DNA from: Symsagittifera roscoffensis
Taxonomy: Eukaryota > Xenacoelomorpha > Acoela > Convolutidae
Length of the DNA: 64,000 nt
NCBI RefSeq assembly: GCF_963678635.1
Contig: NC_087064.1
Span: 42,889,880-42,953,879, forward strand
Reading direction: 5' to 3'
The notes beneath the pieces were generated by a model, which searched no databases, was not told where the DNA came from, and saw only the letters and a program-made list of their open reading frames with translations. The stretch's first letter is position 1. The number at the start of each line of letters is the position of its first letter. The translations under genes and the position numbers were made by a program. Positions 22,701-33,913 of the stretch are shown one piece after another.

Positions 22701-22785
22701 AAAAAAAAGGTCCGACTGGGACTCAAACCGCGGATCTTTGTAGGAAAAGGCAACTGTGTTACGTCCAGGCCAGGTAGTTAAACAC
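22701..22785 (-). ncRNA. tRNA-like sequence (SINE head or tRNA relic)
   Basis: On the minus strand a B-box match (GGTTTGAGTCCC) is followed by 'agtcggacc' and then a run of eight T, a Pol III terminator, at 22708-22701. Upstream, 'tggcctggacg' is a weak A-box candidate. The 5' acceptor arm does not pair, so this is not a functional tRNA. A tRNA-derived SINE is the likeliest reading. Confidence 0.4.
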
Positions 22786-22969
22786 TGGAGGTTCAACACT
22801 GCAAAAAAAATTAAATTAAACTTCTTGTAGCTTTATTTAAAAAAAAATGTTTACGAGAAAAAAAAGACTAATTCCCGATAATAGCACTTGCTATGGCAAA
22901 CATAAAAAGACGTGTTAATTGTCGAAATCAGGAAGGACCCACTTAAATTATCGCTCAGCTAAGTTTTGT

Positions 22970-24360
22970 CTTTTATGAAACCCCGCTCCCATGAGTATAA
23001 CAGCTCCTTGCGCAGTTCTGGATTAATCGTGCTTGTTTTTTCCACTATTCGCCTATGTCGTTTGCCGATGTATCCCTTCTTGTGGCATTTGACCTAGCAT
23101 TTGCTTCAAGGAGAGTCTTTAGTGCCCTTGCCCGATCCCTATCCTTTGCAGACTCGACTTGCTGCTTGAACAATGGCCTTACGTCCCTACTGCTTTGCCC
23201 TTTGCGACTTATCTTTCGGTTCTCCCTTTTCTGAACCCTACGATTTGCTTCTTCAGCTGGGACGCAGGAAGGGCCGATCGCTCCAGGCGCTCTTTATCTA
23301 AATGATCAGAGTCAATTAAGAATTTATCCCTTAGAATTTTAAATCTTGTTTTTGGAAGACGTCCGAAATGAGCTTCGAACGGAAAGCGTTGTATTGTCTT
23401 TTGTTTATTCCATCTAAGATCAGGCACTATTGTACTAAGAAAAAGCTTTATGGATGTAACATTCTCGTCCAAAAGCATTACTTCCAGTCTTTTCCTGATT
23501 GTTTGTATAGTTCGCTCAAAAAATCCACAACCGCGGTGGACCCCCAGTGGACAGATTTTTTTCTATGTTATTTTCTGAGCGGAACTTTCGCATTGCTTTA
23601 CCTTTAGAACCAGAAAACTGATCAGTTCTTATGGACTCTGGTATTCCTTGTGTATCAATATATGTACGTAAGAATTTTGTCGAAAGTTTTCGCCCAGTTG
23701 ATTGTGTATTTTTACCGACGAAAATTTTGAGTACCGATCTTTTGTTACAACCAAAATTTTTTTTATTTCCATTATGGTCTTCCAGTGGTCCCTCATGGTC
23801 TAATTGTAGTTGCCGACTTGATTCGTTGGCAGTGGTAGCGGTTTGGTAGCATTTATCGTTCTTACCATAGCGGATGGTCCTACATTCCTCCACCAAACTG
23901 ACTATATTTTGCAAGTGTGTAGTTTGACACGTCTAGAATTGCCTCTTGACCAGGATGACCAAGATGGATGCGTTTGAGGCCCACTGGGCGCAATTGACCT
24001 GGGACCTCCAGCCAACTATCTACAAGTATGCAGTCGTCCACGACTGACATCTGGTGCCAAAGAGACTTCGTGTATGGGCCCACGAGTTCGAAGCTATGTC
24101 GGTACTTTCTCGCAATAACTCGCGAAGACTCTCCATTGAGGTGTCTTCCGTAATCGACTCAGCAATTAGACTTCTGTCGAAAAACTTCGACAGGTTTCCA
24201 AGCTCTCCCACGTCATCTTTTTCGGCTATTCGAAATTCTTCCTTTCGCTATCTGTGGCCAACTCGTCTTCCTGCTACAACACTGACCTCTGGGCCGGCTA
24301 AAAGATCGACCTCAACGATAGGCGTTCCCTTTTTTCCGTTTTCGCAGTCTATTTAATGTT
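22970..24360 (-). pseudogene. Gypsy integrase, broken into several frames
   Basis: In minus order: a zinc-binding N-terminal remnant (RPVGLKRIHLGHPGQEA, 23880-24083), a core remnant (TQGIPESIRTDQF near 23620, where RTD holds the second catalytic Asp), a post-core region with PFEAHFGRLPKTRFK (23209-23478) and a basic C-terminal piece continuing to about 22970 (SSRDVRPLFKQQVES). Frames change at least four times and the first catalytic Asp context is poorly kept. It would have inserted the element DNA; it is now dead. Confidence 0.7.
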
Positions 24361-25169
24361 CTTCAGCATTTTGGTTTGCCGTCTTGAGTGCGCCTCCAAC
24401 TCTAGCATGTTTCCTGGGTCAACTGCCCGTTCCGACCCACTCAGATCCCAAAACGAAACTAATTTATAATTTAGGTGCTTTTTTCTGTGGTGACGGAGAT
24501 GTTCGAGTCTCTGGATTGGCCGTTATGTACTTGTCGATGGCCCGCCACTCGATCTGCGGTATATTGGAATCTGAACTGTCTGACTCATTTCTGCTCAACG
24601 TTCCTCTTTTAATCATGCGAGTTCTTTGAAAGGTTGTTTCTGTCACATGGTCCGTGATTTGTTCTCGCTCGCCGCCGCTGTGTATCTTTTCTTTGATTTT
24701 CACGGTTTTTTTTCAATTTTTTTCTCCGGTCTGATATTTTCCATCTTTCCAAGACTTCTTTAGAGAGTCTCCAAGCTTTTTCTGACCTACTGTATTGATT
24801 GAGATATTTTGCTTGAATAGCTTTGTTTCTATTTTGAAAGACGTGAGTTTTGACCGTTTTCTGTCCGGTCGAGCTTTGTTCGTTTTAGACCAAATTGTTT
24901 GCTATAGCAACCGTGAGATGACGTCTCTTTCTTATGGCTGAACTCAGTTTTTGCCTCGGAGTGTTTCAGAATTTCTTCGTTCCGGTTGAGCTCCCTTGTA
25001 TTACTTAACCGACTGTTTAAACAGACGAGCGCCTTATGAAAATCCTCAAATGAGGTTAAAACAGTTTTTTAATCCAGTTTTGACTAGCCGCGGTTCCCCA
25101 TTTGGATCTCTTGATAAGTAATCTACTATTCCCATTTCTCTACGAGGTATATGTATTTTTTAAAATTGG
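24361..25169 (-). pseudogene. Linker between Gypsy RNase H and integrase
   Basis: Pieces in changing frames. One (24464-24703) reads ETTFQRTRMIKRGTLSRNES with an Asp/Ser cluster (SDSSDSN). Near 25080 the minus strand has a 'KRSKWGTAAS' remnant that resembles the sequence after the RNase H / 'DLLSR' region. Stops are frequent. Confidence 0.45.
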
Positions 25170-26300
25170 TTAGGTGACAATCTGGTGACTATAAATTGAT
25201 ACGTTTTGTTCGATGAGAGCTTTGTGATCTGTAGCTATTATAAACTCCTTACCCAAAAAATAGTGTTTGAACCGGTCTACCGACCATACTACTACGAGCA
25301 TTTCCAGCTCTTTTGTTGAGTATTTGTTTTCTTGAATATTCAGGGAGCGTGATGCGAATGTAATTGGTATCCATTCGTCTTCCCCGGTTCTCTGTTCCAG
25401 AGCTGCTCTGAGGCCACTATGACTTGCATCGAATTTTGCCCGAGTATCTTTTGAGGGGTTATAATAATGCATCTGGGCGATGTTTGCAACCGACTTCTTG
25501 ATTTCTTCGAAAATTAGGCAGTGTTGGTCCCCCGATAAAATTTTTTGTACCGGCATTCGAATGTTTTCAACTTCTTTTTTTTCGTTTCCATCCCGTAACA
25601 ATGGTCTGAGTTTGTCATTTAAGCTTGCTGCGCTTGAGATAAATTTAGAAAGATGATGAAAACTGCCCATGAACGATCTGAAGTGTTTAAGGGATTTGGG
25701 CGGTTGTAGATTAGGTATCGCCTCCGTTTTTTTTGTGATTTTTGGAAAAAATTTACTCGGTGATATTTTATACTCAAGCCAGTTTATTTCTGTTGGAAAA
25801 AATTGGCATTTGGAAAATTTCAAAGCAAGGTTTTCATCAATTAGTTTTTTTAATATTTCTAAGATTAATTTTTCATGTTTCTTTTCATCTCCCTTCAGAA
25901 CGATCAAAATATCAACTTGGAAACAAAATGTGTTCTTAGCGTGGTTTAATGTCCAATCCATGGCCTTCTGAAACTCAGCTGGCATCTCAGCTACCCCATA
26001 GAACCCAGTAAGAAACCTATATGTCCCCGTTGCTTGTCCCCCCACAATATTGAAACTGCAACTTTGGCTTTTCCGCAGTTAACTTAAGTTGACTATATGA
26101 ATATTGCAGGTCGAGCACCGTGGAATATAGTGTCCCCGATGTTTTTACTGTTACAATTTGACTCACCCCATCTAGTAGCTCATCAACATTTGGAATTTGG
26201 AACTTGTTTTTGTACAATTGGCTATTAACAGGTCTTGCGTCTAATGCCAATTTGAAGGAGTCGTCTTTTTTCACCGTGATAACTATGAGAGTGGTAAAAC
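25170..26300 (-). pseudogene. Gypsy reverse transcriptase and RNase H, catalytic motif mutated
   Basis: The 3' block (25170-26045, 291 aa, open) runs from GTYRFLTGFYGVAEMPAEFQ through the position of the YxDD box to RNase H (AKFDASHSGLRAAL, YSTKELEMLVVVW and ATDHKAL). At the catalytic box the residues are FQVDILI, so the first Asp of the YxDD pair is Val. The 5' block (26040-26300, other frame) has KLALDARPVNSQL and PNVDELLDG from the RT fingers, ending at the assembly gap. One frameshift joins the blocks. The element cannot be active. Confidence 0.8.
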
Positions 26301-26500
26301 NNNNNNNNNNNNNNNNNNNNNNNNNNNNNNNNNNNNNNNNNNNNNNNNNNNNNNNNNNNNNNNNNNNNNNNNNNNNNNNNNNNNNNNNNNNNNNNNNNNN
26401 NNNNNNNNNNNNNNNNNNNNNNNNNNNNNNNNNNNNNNNNNNNNNNNNNNNNNNNNNNNNNNNNNNNNNNNNNNNNNNNNNNNNNNNNNNNNNNNNNNNN
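26301..26500. other. Assembly gap (200 N)
   Basis: Exactly 200 unknown bases. The sequence on the right (26501 on) is interspersed-repeat module A, not the expected upstream part of the Gypsy RT and protease, so the gap may hide a large missing piece or a mis-join. Confidence 0.99.
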
Positions 26501-26720
26501 CTTTGGGACAATCAACACGCGATATTTTTCGCGCTATTAACGCGTAAGCGAGATTTAATCCGCATTAGAAATCCTTCCAAATTGATTCAAGGAAGCTTAT
26601 ATGACATCTTTGCTTTGTTATTAGGCGCAAAATCTGACACTTACTACTTAATATGGCGTCTGGGGGGTTGTTTTCACAAAAAAAATTTCAAATATATTTT
26701 TTTTAATTTTAATTTTATTT
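26501..26720 (+). mobile_element. Module A fragment next to the gap
   Basis: Contains 'cgcgctattaacgcgtaagcg' and 'ccaaattgattcaaggaagc', matching the middle of module A at 20735-21256 and 29965-30478. Confidence 0.6.
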
Positions 26721-27099
26721 AACTAAATTTGAAATTTCAATGATAAGCTTCTAGATCCAAATTGGTCCGTTGTTAGACTGAAAGATTTGCGCGATAGGGA
26801 GATATACAACAATGAAAAATAGGAAAACTATTTTTTGAAACTAATCAGGTATATAAGTAACTAATAAGTAAAAAACGTCATTCTGGGCATTCAAAATTGG
26901 CCATCATGCGATCAAGGTTATTTCGTAACCCCGCCCCGTCCCTTAAATACGCATCTGCCTAACATCGCCAGCTTAAATTTGAGCCAGTCACAGAAAGTTG
27001 ACTTTTAAAAAACTCTCCTAAAAAATTCCAATTGCGGCATGCAAAATTTGCTCGAAATTGGAAGATTGCTCTTTATACAGTTAATGCCAAATTATTGGC

Positions 27100-28450
27100 A
27101 ATCAGTAGCGGATTTAGGAGGGGGCGGAGGCCCCCCTCTCTCAGGGATTTGACCCCCAGCCGACCCAAAGGGTCCCCTCTTTGTACTATTTTGAGATATC
27201 CATTTTTGGCTGACTGACCTTAAAATTTTTCTAAAGGCGCCTTTGGCGCCAATCTATACAAATTTTGAGGGGGAAGTTGGTGCCGAAAAAACGCAATCTT
27301 TTGGTCAAAGTTTTCCAAAAAGTGACTAAAAACGACTTTTTTGGCCTTTTTTTCAAAAACTTGCTTCCGGCGCAGAAAATTTGGTCAAATTTGGGTCTTT
27401 ATAGTGGTTTTGGAAAGGTCACAAAATCAATTTGGTCGACCTAAAAAAAAAGGTCGACACTAAAATTTTCAAAGTGTTTTTGAAAATCCGCACCCGCGCC
27501 CCTCGAAAAAATCCTAGGTCCGTGCCTGTTGCCAATATCGGTGACCTTGATTGATTTAATCGGTCGAAAACTATAGTTTTTTAGGTTAATTAGTTTTTTT
27601 TGTTCACGAATTTTTAGCGTATAGATCAGTGAAACACATAAATTCGAAGTCCAAATGAGCAGTTTTAGATTAATTAATTTCGTTCAGATTCGTCCACGAA
27701 GTTGCAAAAGTTCAGACAAACAGAAATAATTAAAACTGCTATCTTTTCATTGTTGCATGCATTTTTGATGTTTCAGGCAAAATTCAGCCTGCAAACATGA
27801 ATTTAGTCGGAAACGTTAGCTTTTTCATGCAAAATTGTTTCCAAATATGTCAATTGCTCTTTTAAATGAACTTTGTTTGATCGAGTTTTTTGCTATCAAT
27901 ATAAAATAGACTAAACATTGATAGAATGCTCTTTAAAATAGTAATTGTGGGCCTCATTGTTCATAAGTCTCATTTTTCAATTCTGGTATAGAAAGTGAAA
28001 GTATTAAAAACTAAGCCATAATTGCACTAATATGGCTGCTTGAGAAGTAATTGCAAGTCAGACCATAATCTAAAAGAAATTTTCAAACTTCTTCACGTGA
28101 TTGTCTTTTCATTTGACGTCATTTTAAGCTTTATTCGCATTGCTGATAAAAAATTGATCATTTTTAATGTACCAAAAGTCCGAAAGCATAAAAATGGGAA
28201 AAGTTTTGTTCTATCAATCATGACTAGCAAGAAAACCACAAAAAATAGTTTGACTTGAAAAAACAGACCAAATTTGGAATAATTTACTGCGCCGTTGCCA
28301 ATTTTTCACTAAATGATGTTTTAGCACTTAAAGAAGGTTTCGACAAAAACATTTTTTGTGGCGCGCGCTCCCCGAAAATTAGTTTAGGCGTCATAGATAA
28401 CCTAAGTCAATTTTTTGGTTGGTCAGCCAGAAATGCCTGTCGCAACTTAA
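27100..28450. repeat. Dispersed repeat C copies and unclassified DNA
   Basis: 27110-27190 has a GC-rich core (tagcggatttaggagggg...cggaggcccccc). 27200-27530 and 28330-28450 carry repeat C text (gcgcgcgctcccc, ggtcgacctaaaa). No supported coding sequence; the minus-strand FN3 gene may extend across it, but no further exon was found. Confidence 0.5.
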
Positions 28451-28554
28451 TGCCTAAAGGGGATCTTTGGAAAGCTGTGACCAAATCTGGGTTGTCGGAT
28501 AGTTTATTACCGCCAGAAAACATGATTTAAAATGATCATTGTTATAATGTGTAC

Positions 28555-28711
28555 TTCTGTGCTTGTATGTGTAGTAGACTGCGGAGGTCTCTACAGCAGC
28601 TTCCCCGTTTCCTGCAGATCCACAGTCCCTGTGAATTCCCACTCTGAACATTGCCTCCAGCTGGTAGTCCCCCGCCGGCAGATCACTGATGTCCACCTCC
28701 GGCTCCTCCCC
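28555..28711 (-). CDS. FN3 protein gene, exon 6 (second half of domain 4)
   Basis: The exon begins phase 0 after an acceptor (gtgaag|GGG) with a weak pyrimidine tract and encodes DISDLPAGDYQLEAMFRVG, the 'L-x-x-L-x-P/A-G-x-x-Y-x-v' F/G-strand pattern of FN3, then NGEAAVETSAVYYT. The proposed donor is AGAA|GTACAC (28554), phase 1, matching the other domain-ending exons. The usual place right after the domain end ('YYT') lacks a GT, so the donor choice is uncertain. No following exon was recognised downstream, so the C-terminus of the protein is missing from this annotation. Confidence 0.6.
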
Positions 28712-29419
28712 CTTCACAATTCACAAATCATTATTCAACTGAATTCTCTTCGAGCAATTCACTGTCAATTCCTATGAAACATTTGTTGAACTACTATCAA
28801 CATTCCAACTCTACAAAAATGTTCTTGCTTACCCAGGCATCACAAAGCTACCGGTTTTTTTTCCGCTCATCATCTACAGCCTTTTCAAAATCACCGGTTA
28901 CACTATAAAATACATGTAATTGTAATGTCCAAAATTAACTGTACGAGGACTAATCAGCATGCATGCCTACTGCGTAATGAAGGTCTGAAGGCGGAGCAAT
29001 AAGCAGAATGGTCCAAGTGCAGAATGGGTCCATGAGCAGAAAAACAGAAAAGTATTGACTTATATTGGTTTATACGGAGTATTGAATTAACAAATGTTAG
29101 AATCGTCAAAAATTTACAAGAATAAAAATAACTTATGCATGATTTGACTAATTTCATTAAGTTTTTTGATTTCCTTTTTTTAAAAGAAATTCTTGATTAA
29201 TTTACTCAAATGATGCATAAAATGTTCTTTGCTTTGGTATTATTAACATTTCGGATAATTAATTTACAGATTAGCTAATAAAAGCTGATATTTTTTCTGT
29301 TTTTCTGCTCGTGGACCCATTCTGCTCTAAGACAATTCTGCTTATTGACTGGCCACCTGAAGGTCTATACTCTTGGATGAAGTGATTTTAAATACAGCTC
29401 GAATTTATTTGTTCTGACT

Positions 29420-30478
29420 TTCGAAGAAAACGGAATATTTATGCTCGATGTGGTTTTTTATCAGTCAGTTTTCACCAATCGAAAAAAAATTTTTGTACCG
29501 CATTGAAGATATTGACTTCCTGGGTTCAAATGTAAAAAGATATTTTACCTCCGATTTTTTTTAAAGCTCTGGGGGTTTAAAAATTGTCAAATTTTTGATA
29601 ATCTGGACTAAATTATGCGCGCTTTGAAGAGTTTATTCATAATGCTGAAAGCGTAATGCGAATTATTTATGCGTGGCGAACTATCCATCACAACAAAATC
29701 ATTCCAAATTGAATTGACGCTAGCTAATTGGTGGTCGTACCAATTTTGAACGACTCAAAATTCCACACTTCGATATTGTTCAAAATGTATAGCTTTTCAA
29801 AGTTTTTTTCCCAAAAACTATTCGATATGAATTATTTTACTTTAACCAACCGACAGATTCCAACTATTTTATCTGAGCAAACCCTTCAAAATTTCAGCCT
29901 ACAACCTGAATTCAGACCAGCTGCTCAAATAAGGAATATTTTCAAATAACATTTTTAAAACATATTTTTGTTCCGACTTCCGTAACGAAAGTAACGAATA
30001 TTTGTCCTCGGGTGGTTTTTTTTTCTTCAGACAAATTTCGACTTTTTAAATAGCAAATTTTGACAAATTTTTTGATATTATTCAAAAAGTATTGTTGTCC
30101 TGAGCTTAAACTTGAACAGATATTTCCATGTGATCATTTTTTGTAAAGTTAAGGGGGTTAAAAGATTGTCATTTTGGCCAAATAGGGACAAATAACGCTC
30201 GATATATTTCGCGCTATTAACGCGTAAGCAGAGATTTAATCAGTCTTAGAAATCGTTCCAAATTGGTTGAACAAAGGTTATTTGCCATAATTGATTTGTT
30301 ACTAGGCGCAAAATTTATCACTTTGAATTATATATAGGATATTCAAAAAAATCTCAAACTTGAAAAAAAACTTTCATTTTTTCTACTACATTTAGTTTTT
30401 TCATGCTTTTACTGCTCCATAGACCTTAAAAATCAGTCGAAACAGTCAGAACTTCGCCCTGATACGAGCAGTTTTGTT
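29420..30478 (+). mobile_element. Composite repeat 'BA' inside FN3 intron 5
   Basis: Module B (29420-29880, with 'atctggactaaattatgcgc') is followed by module A (29965-30478), whose head is acttccgtaacgaaagt (29977-29993) and whose tail is 'ttcgccctgatacgagcag'. Same order and orientation as 20320-21256. It lies in the 1.9 kb intron between FN3 exons 5 and 6, on the strand opposite to the gene. Confidence 0.7.
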
Positions 30479-30606
30479 TGGTTTCGAAAACGCTTTATGT
30501 TTCGATCAAATCTCGAGGCGCTTTCTAACTAACTTATAATAACGCAGAAGTGTTGCAGCTTTCAGATTTTTTTATTTGAATTGTTTTCAAACTGGGCTTT
30601 ACTAAC

Positions 30607-30749
30607 TTTCTGAAAGTGCCTGGTGGTATAGATGGTGGGAATCATGGACACTATGACGTCATCAAAGTCCACTTCGGAGTCCACTGTTGCCCTGTACACA
30701 TTGTCACCCAGGTGGGATATATGCACCTGATCACGCCCAACAGCTGGTT
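30607..30749 (-). CDS. FN3 protein gene, exon 5 (first half of domain 4)
   Basis: Not preceded by any ATG. Acceptor 'gattttcag|AA' at 30750; in phase 1 it continues from exon 4. It encodes PAVGRDQVHISHLGDNVYRA and TVDSEVDFDDVIVSMIPTIY, a beta-strand rich first half of an FN3-like domain. The donor AAA|GTTAGT (30606) is phase 0, as in exon 2. 143 bases keep the frame exactly (2 + 47 codons). The intron to exon 6 is 1.9 kb and contains a composite repeat. Confidence 0.7.
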
Positions 30750-31160
30750 CTGAAAATCAGATTATGGCAGAGGTAATCAAGCTATTGGGAAGACTGGTTG
30801 GACAGCAACATTCGAACTAGACAGTGGAACGATTAAACACCTCCAAGAACTAGTTTTCCAAAGGTCGGAGTAACAGAGCAGATAAGCAAAAGTCAGAAAC
30901 TGTCCGAGTTCATTCGAAATCATTCAGCACTACATTACTATCTATTGGTTGAAGTTACCTATTTTCTTTTTTTGCTTGCCAATTGCTACTAGAAAATTAG
31001 ATAATTCTATTTACTGCAATGATAATAAAAATAACCGCTAAACTAATTTCGAGTTAGTTTAGAAAGCTGCTTCTTTGATACTGTCAGTTGAGAGTTTCGC
31101 TGTAAAATAAATGAATTTGCAGGCTTACTTGTGCAGAAAGTGACTGCTTCGCAGGCTTAC

Positions 31161-31463
31161 TTGTGCAGAAAGTGACTGCTGTGTTGTGTAGGGTGTTCTC
31201 TGCTCCATCGAAAGTGGACTGTTCAACAGTGACTGTGTATGATGATCCAGAGTGCAACTGACTCAGTACCACGGACCCCGGAGACTCGGGCCTTCTATTT
31301 GGCTGGATTCGAGCTCCTGCGCAGTTACCGTGATTAGGCGAAGCACACGCAGTCACTATGTTCTCAAATACGTGTCGGCTGTTTCTGTTCACACCCTCCA
31401 CCCACAGCTTGGCACCGCTGTCGTCTTTTTCAGCCACAGACACAGAGACAGCGGCATAGAGAT
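31161..31463 (-). CDS. FN3 protein gene, exon 4 (domain 3) with duplicated donor
   Basis: The exon starts at a phase-1 acceptor (tttttaaag|AT) and encodes a whole domain: YAAVSVSVAEKDDSGAKLWV at the N-terminus, LSQLHSGSSYTVTVEQSTFD at the F-G strands, and ends AVTFCT. The donor CACAA|GTAAGC is phase 1 (303 bases). A 30 bp segment holding the exon end and donor is repeated 32 bp downstream (31119-31148 and 31151-31180), giving a second identical donor at 31129/31128. Use of that one would add 32 bases and shift the frame. Confidence 0.8.
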
Positions 31464-31539
31464 CTTTAAAAATGACCAGTCAAAATCAGTGATCTATTTT
31501 TATTTTCACGGCTACTCGTTCATTACGCAATCAATTTTT

Positions 31540-31830
31540 TGGGTCAGAAAATGCGAACCAAAGGACGAAAACATTGTTTTACATTTCATCTTTGGCAATC
31601 ATATGGTTGCTTTGAGAATCTTCACGGGCGGTCATCCATCTTAACTATATTCATTTTTGGCCACAAAATGCGCGCCAAAAAACCCAATTTTTGGTGGAAT
31701 GTTTTCCAAAAAATACCCAAGGATTACTTTTTTAAACATTTTTTAGTATGTGGCAACATTGGAGAGCTCAGAAAAAAATCTGTTTGCTCAAAAAAAAGAA
31801 GACGGCATCTTCGAGTTACACGGTTTTGAG
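31540..31830 (+). repeat. Dispersed repeat C in FN3 intron 3
   Basis: Contains 'cacaaaatgcgcgccaaaaa' and 'ccaaaaaatacccaagg', resembling the blocks at 19.2, 27.2 and 28.3 kb. It is noncoding on both strands apart from chance frames. Confidence 0.5.
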
Positions 31831-31942
31831 AATGAGCATCAAATTACAGAAAAAACTGAGCCCCCAACGTAACGTGTGCTAAAGCGTATCAATTGTTGTT
31901 ATCATTTATAAACGATTGAAGCGGGCTGGGTTGTTGGCTTAC

Positions 31943-32063
31943 CTGGCTGGTACTCGACCACTTGCATTTCACTCGACTGAGATCCCCCTGCTCCACAACT
32001 GGCAGCCGAAACTCGCGACTCAAACGTGATCTCATAGGTAGTTCCAGAAGTCAGACCAGTCAC
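31943..32063 (-). CDS. FN3 protein gene, exon 3 (second half of domain 2)
   Basis: Acceptor 'aaattacag|GTG' at 32064, phase 0. It encodes VTGLTSGTTYEITFESRVSA, a classic FN3 E-F strand motif, then a Cys-Gly segment, ending VVEYQP at a consensus donor (CCAG|GTAAGC, phase 1). 121 bases fit 40 codons plus one. A second possible acceptor 36 bases upstream (atggcag, 32099) would lengthen the exon in phase 0 or change its frame and is less likely. Confidence 0.75.
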
Positions 32064-32400
32064 CTGTAATTTATTTATGTCGTTTTTTGAGCTACAGTCT
32101 GCCATAGATGTCGCGGGAGTCAGGAGGCGACAAACCGTTAAGAGCACATTTTTTAAGCATCCTTATTTTGTTTGAACTTATAACTTATAACTTTAACTAG
32201 CAGTGTGAGGGGGGAGAGGATGATGAGGGATGGGGAATATTGGATGACTCTATACTTTCTTAAAGAAGAAACTGTGCGAGCGAAAGAACTTTAAGCTTCC
32301 AGCTGGTATACATACAGTGGGCAGATTGATTTATTTCTACAATAGGGATAACAAATAAATATAGAGGCACTATAACAGAACACGTGTTTATCATCACGAC

Positions 32401-32555
32401 CTGCAGTGGCAGCATGAGTGGGGTGAAAGTGACTGAGCAGCTGTCGGAGGGGGAGAAGGTGGCAGTCGCACTGTGGAAGTTGCCCCCCTCCACCGTGCCA
32501 CCAATCTGGACGGAGGTGTCGCTCAGCTTGCTCACCACAAAGTTCACCTTTGGTT
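32401..32555 (-). CDS. FN3 protein gene, exon 2 (first half of domain 2)
   Basis: Acceptor 'ttcttttaag|AA' at 32556, phase 1, so the joined codon after exon 1 is Lys. It encodes PKVNFVVSKLSDTSVQIGG and ATATFSPSDSCSVTFTPLM, a beta-sandwich first half. The donor is CTGCAG|GTCGTG (phase 0), a weak site; exon 3 begins in phase 0, which supports it. The domain is therefore split by an internal phase-0 intron, like domain 4. Confidence 0.7.
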
Positions 32556-32959
32556 CTTAAAAGAAAAACACCCAAATGAATAACCAAAAGATGAATATAG
32601 AAATGGAAGAAGAAAAAAATCATGCAAAATAATAGAAGTAATGAGAAAAATAAAAAGTAATATTCTGTTAAAGATTTGGAGTTGACATTTAGCGTGATGC
32701 TCTGAGCTCGGCATCCATTTTATATTAATAATTAAATTGGATTCCAACATCAAATTAAATCGAATTTGGCCTCAATTTTTTTTCTGATAAATTATAGGGC
32801 CAGATGACGCTAGCAACTCTGCCTAGGATCAACTACAGGCATTCGTTCTCGCGACACTAACCCTAATGTCTTGTATCTTTTTTTTAAAAGACCTTTTCTT
32901 CGATTTAAACAAAAACAGATGGCTAATTGAATAATCAATTCCTGGATCGAGATCCCGCT

Positions 32960-33180
32960 CAAAAACCGCTCAAGATATGAGCGGTTTGAGCGGTTTTCCA
33001 GCAAGATTTGAGCGGTTTGAGCGGTCTGCGCGATTTTTTTGGAAGAACCGCTCAAATCTTGCTTAAAAAAACCGCTCAAAAACCGCTCAAATCTTGCTTA
33101 AAAAACCGTTCAAAAACCGCTCAAATCTTGCTTAAAAAACCGTTCAAAAACCGCTCAAACCGCTCATTTTGAAGCAAGAT
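32960..33180. repeat. Palindromic minisatellite in FN3 intron 1
   Basis: Unit 'aaccgctcaaatcttgctta' and its complement 'gcaagatttgagcggtttga' alternate, so the left half (32960-33050) is an inverted copy of the right half (33050-33180). At least six full or partial units of about 20-30 bp. Confidence 0.85.
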
Positions 33181-33913
33181 TGATTTGTTTTTTGTTTGCC
33201 TTACTCAAGTTTTTGGTTATAGTTTCAAACAAAGGGCCGACGAAAATGTTTTCAGTGGTCATGATAGTAATCGTATGTTTTGTTTAAACCAATGGAAACA
33301 ATGAGTTTGCCAATGATCGCACTACCTTAACTCGCTTTGGTCCTAAGACTCGGGTTCTTTTAACTTCATGACAACTGCATCTATTAGTTATTGCCTGTAT
33401 TTTTACAAAAATTGCGTTGACGTATCCATTCTGACGCAAAATTTTGTTAACGTATAATCTATCTGCTATGGAGAAGGAGTTTGAAAAACTCGTCTTTTAA
33501 GATTTTTAAAAAACTAGATCAGGAAATTTTTTCTAGGACTCATTTAACAATATCTGTGGTGACACATGTGAAACTTTCTATTTCAAATATTTAAGAATAA
33601 ATCACAGAAGCAACACAGTGGTTTACCGCACGCGTGGGGGTGAGGATGATAAAAAAAACTTAATCAAATTGTAATTATTGATCACCTGGGATCTTTTCAA
33701 GCACTACGATATTTTCGGACCAAGTGAGAACCTCACCCTAAAAATACCGCCGTCTCTGGGAGAGAGAGACCATGCACTTGATCAGGGGAATCACGTTCAA
33801 CTATATTGGCCCCTGCCTCTTTCCTTGCTATTTCATGAGTTACTCTTTCTAGTTTTCATGATTTACACCGATTTGTAAGAAAATCAAATGGCACCTTTAC
33901 GGGCAATGCTTAC

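Noticed and set aside
22701-22785. Functional tRNA gene
   Set aside because: The B-box and terminator are good, but the acceptor stem does not pair and the A-box is off consensus.
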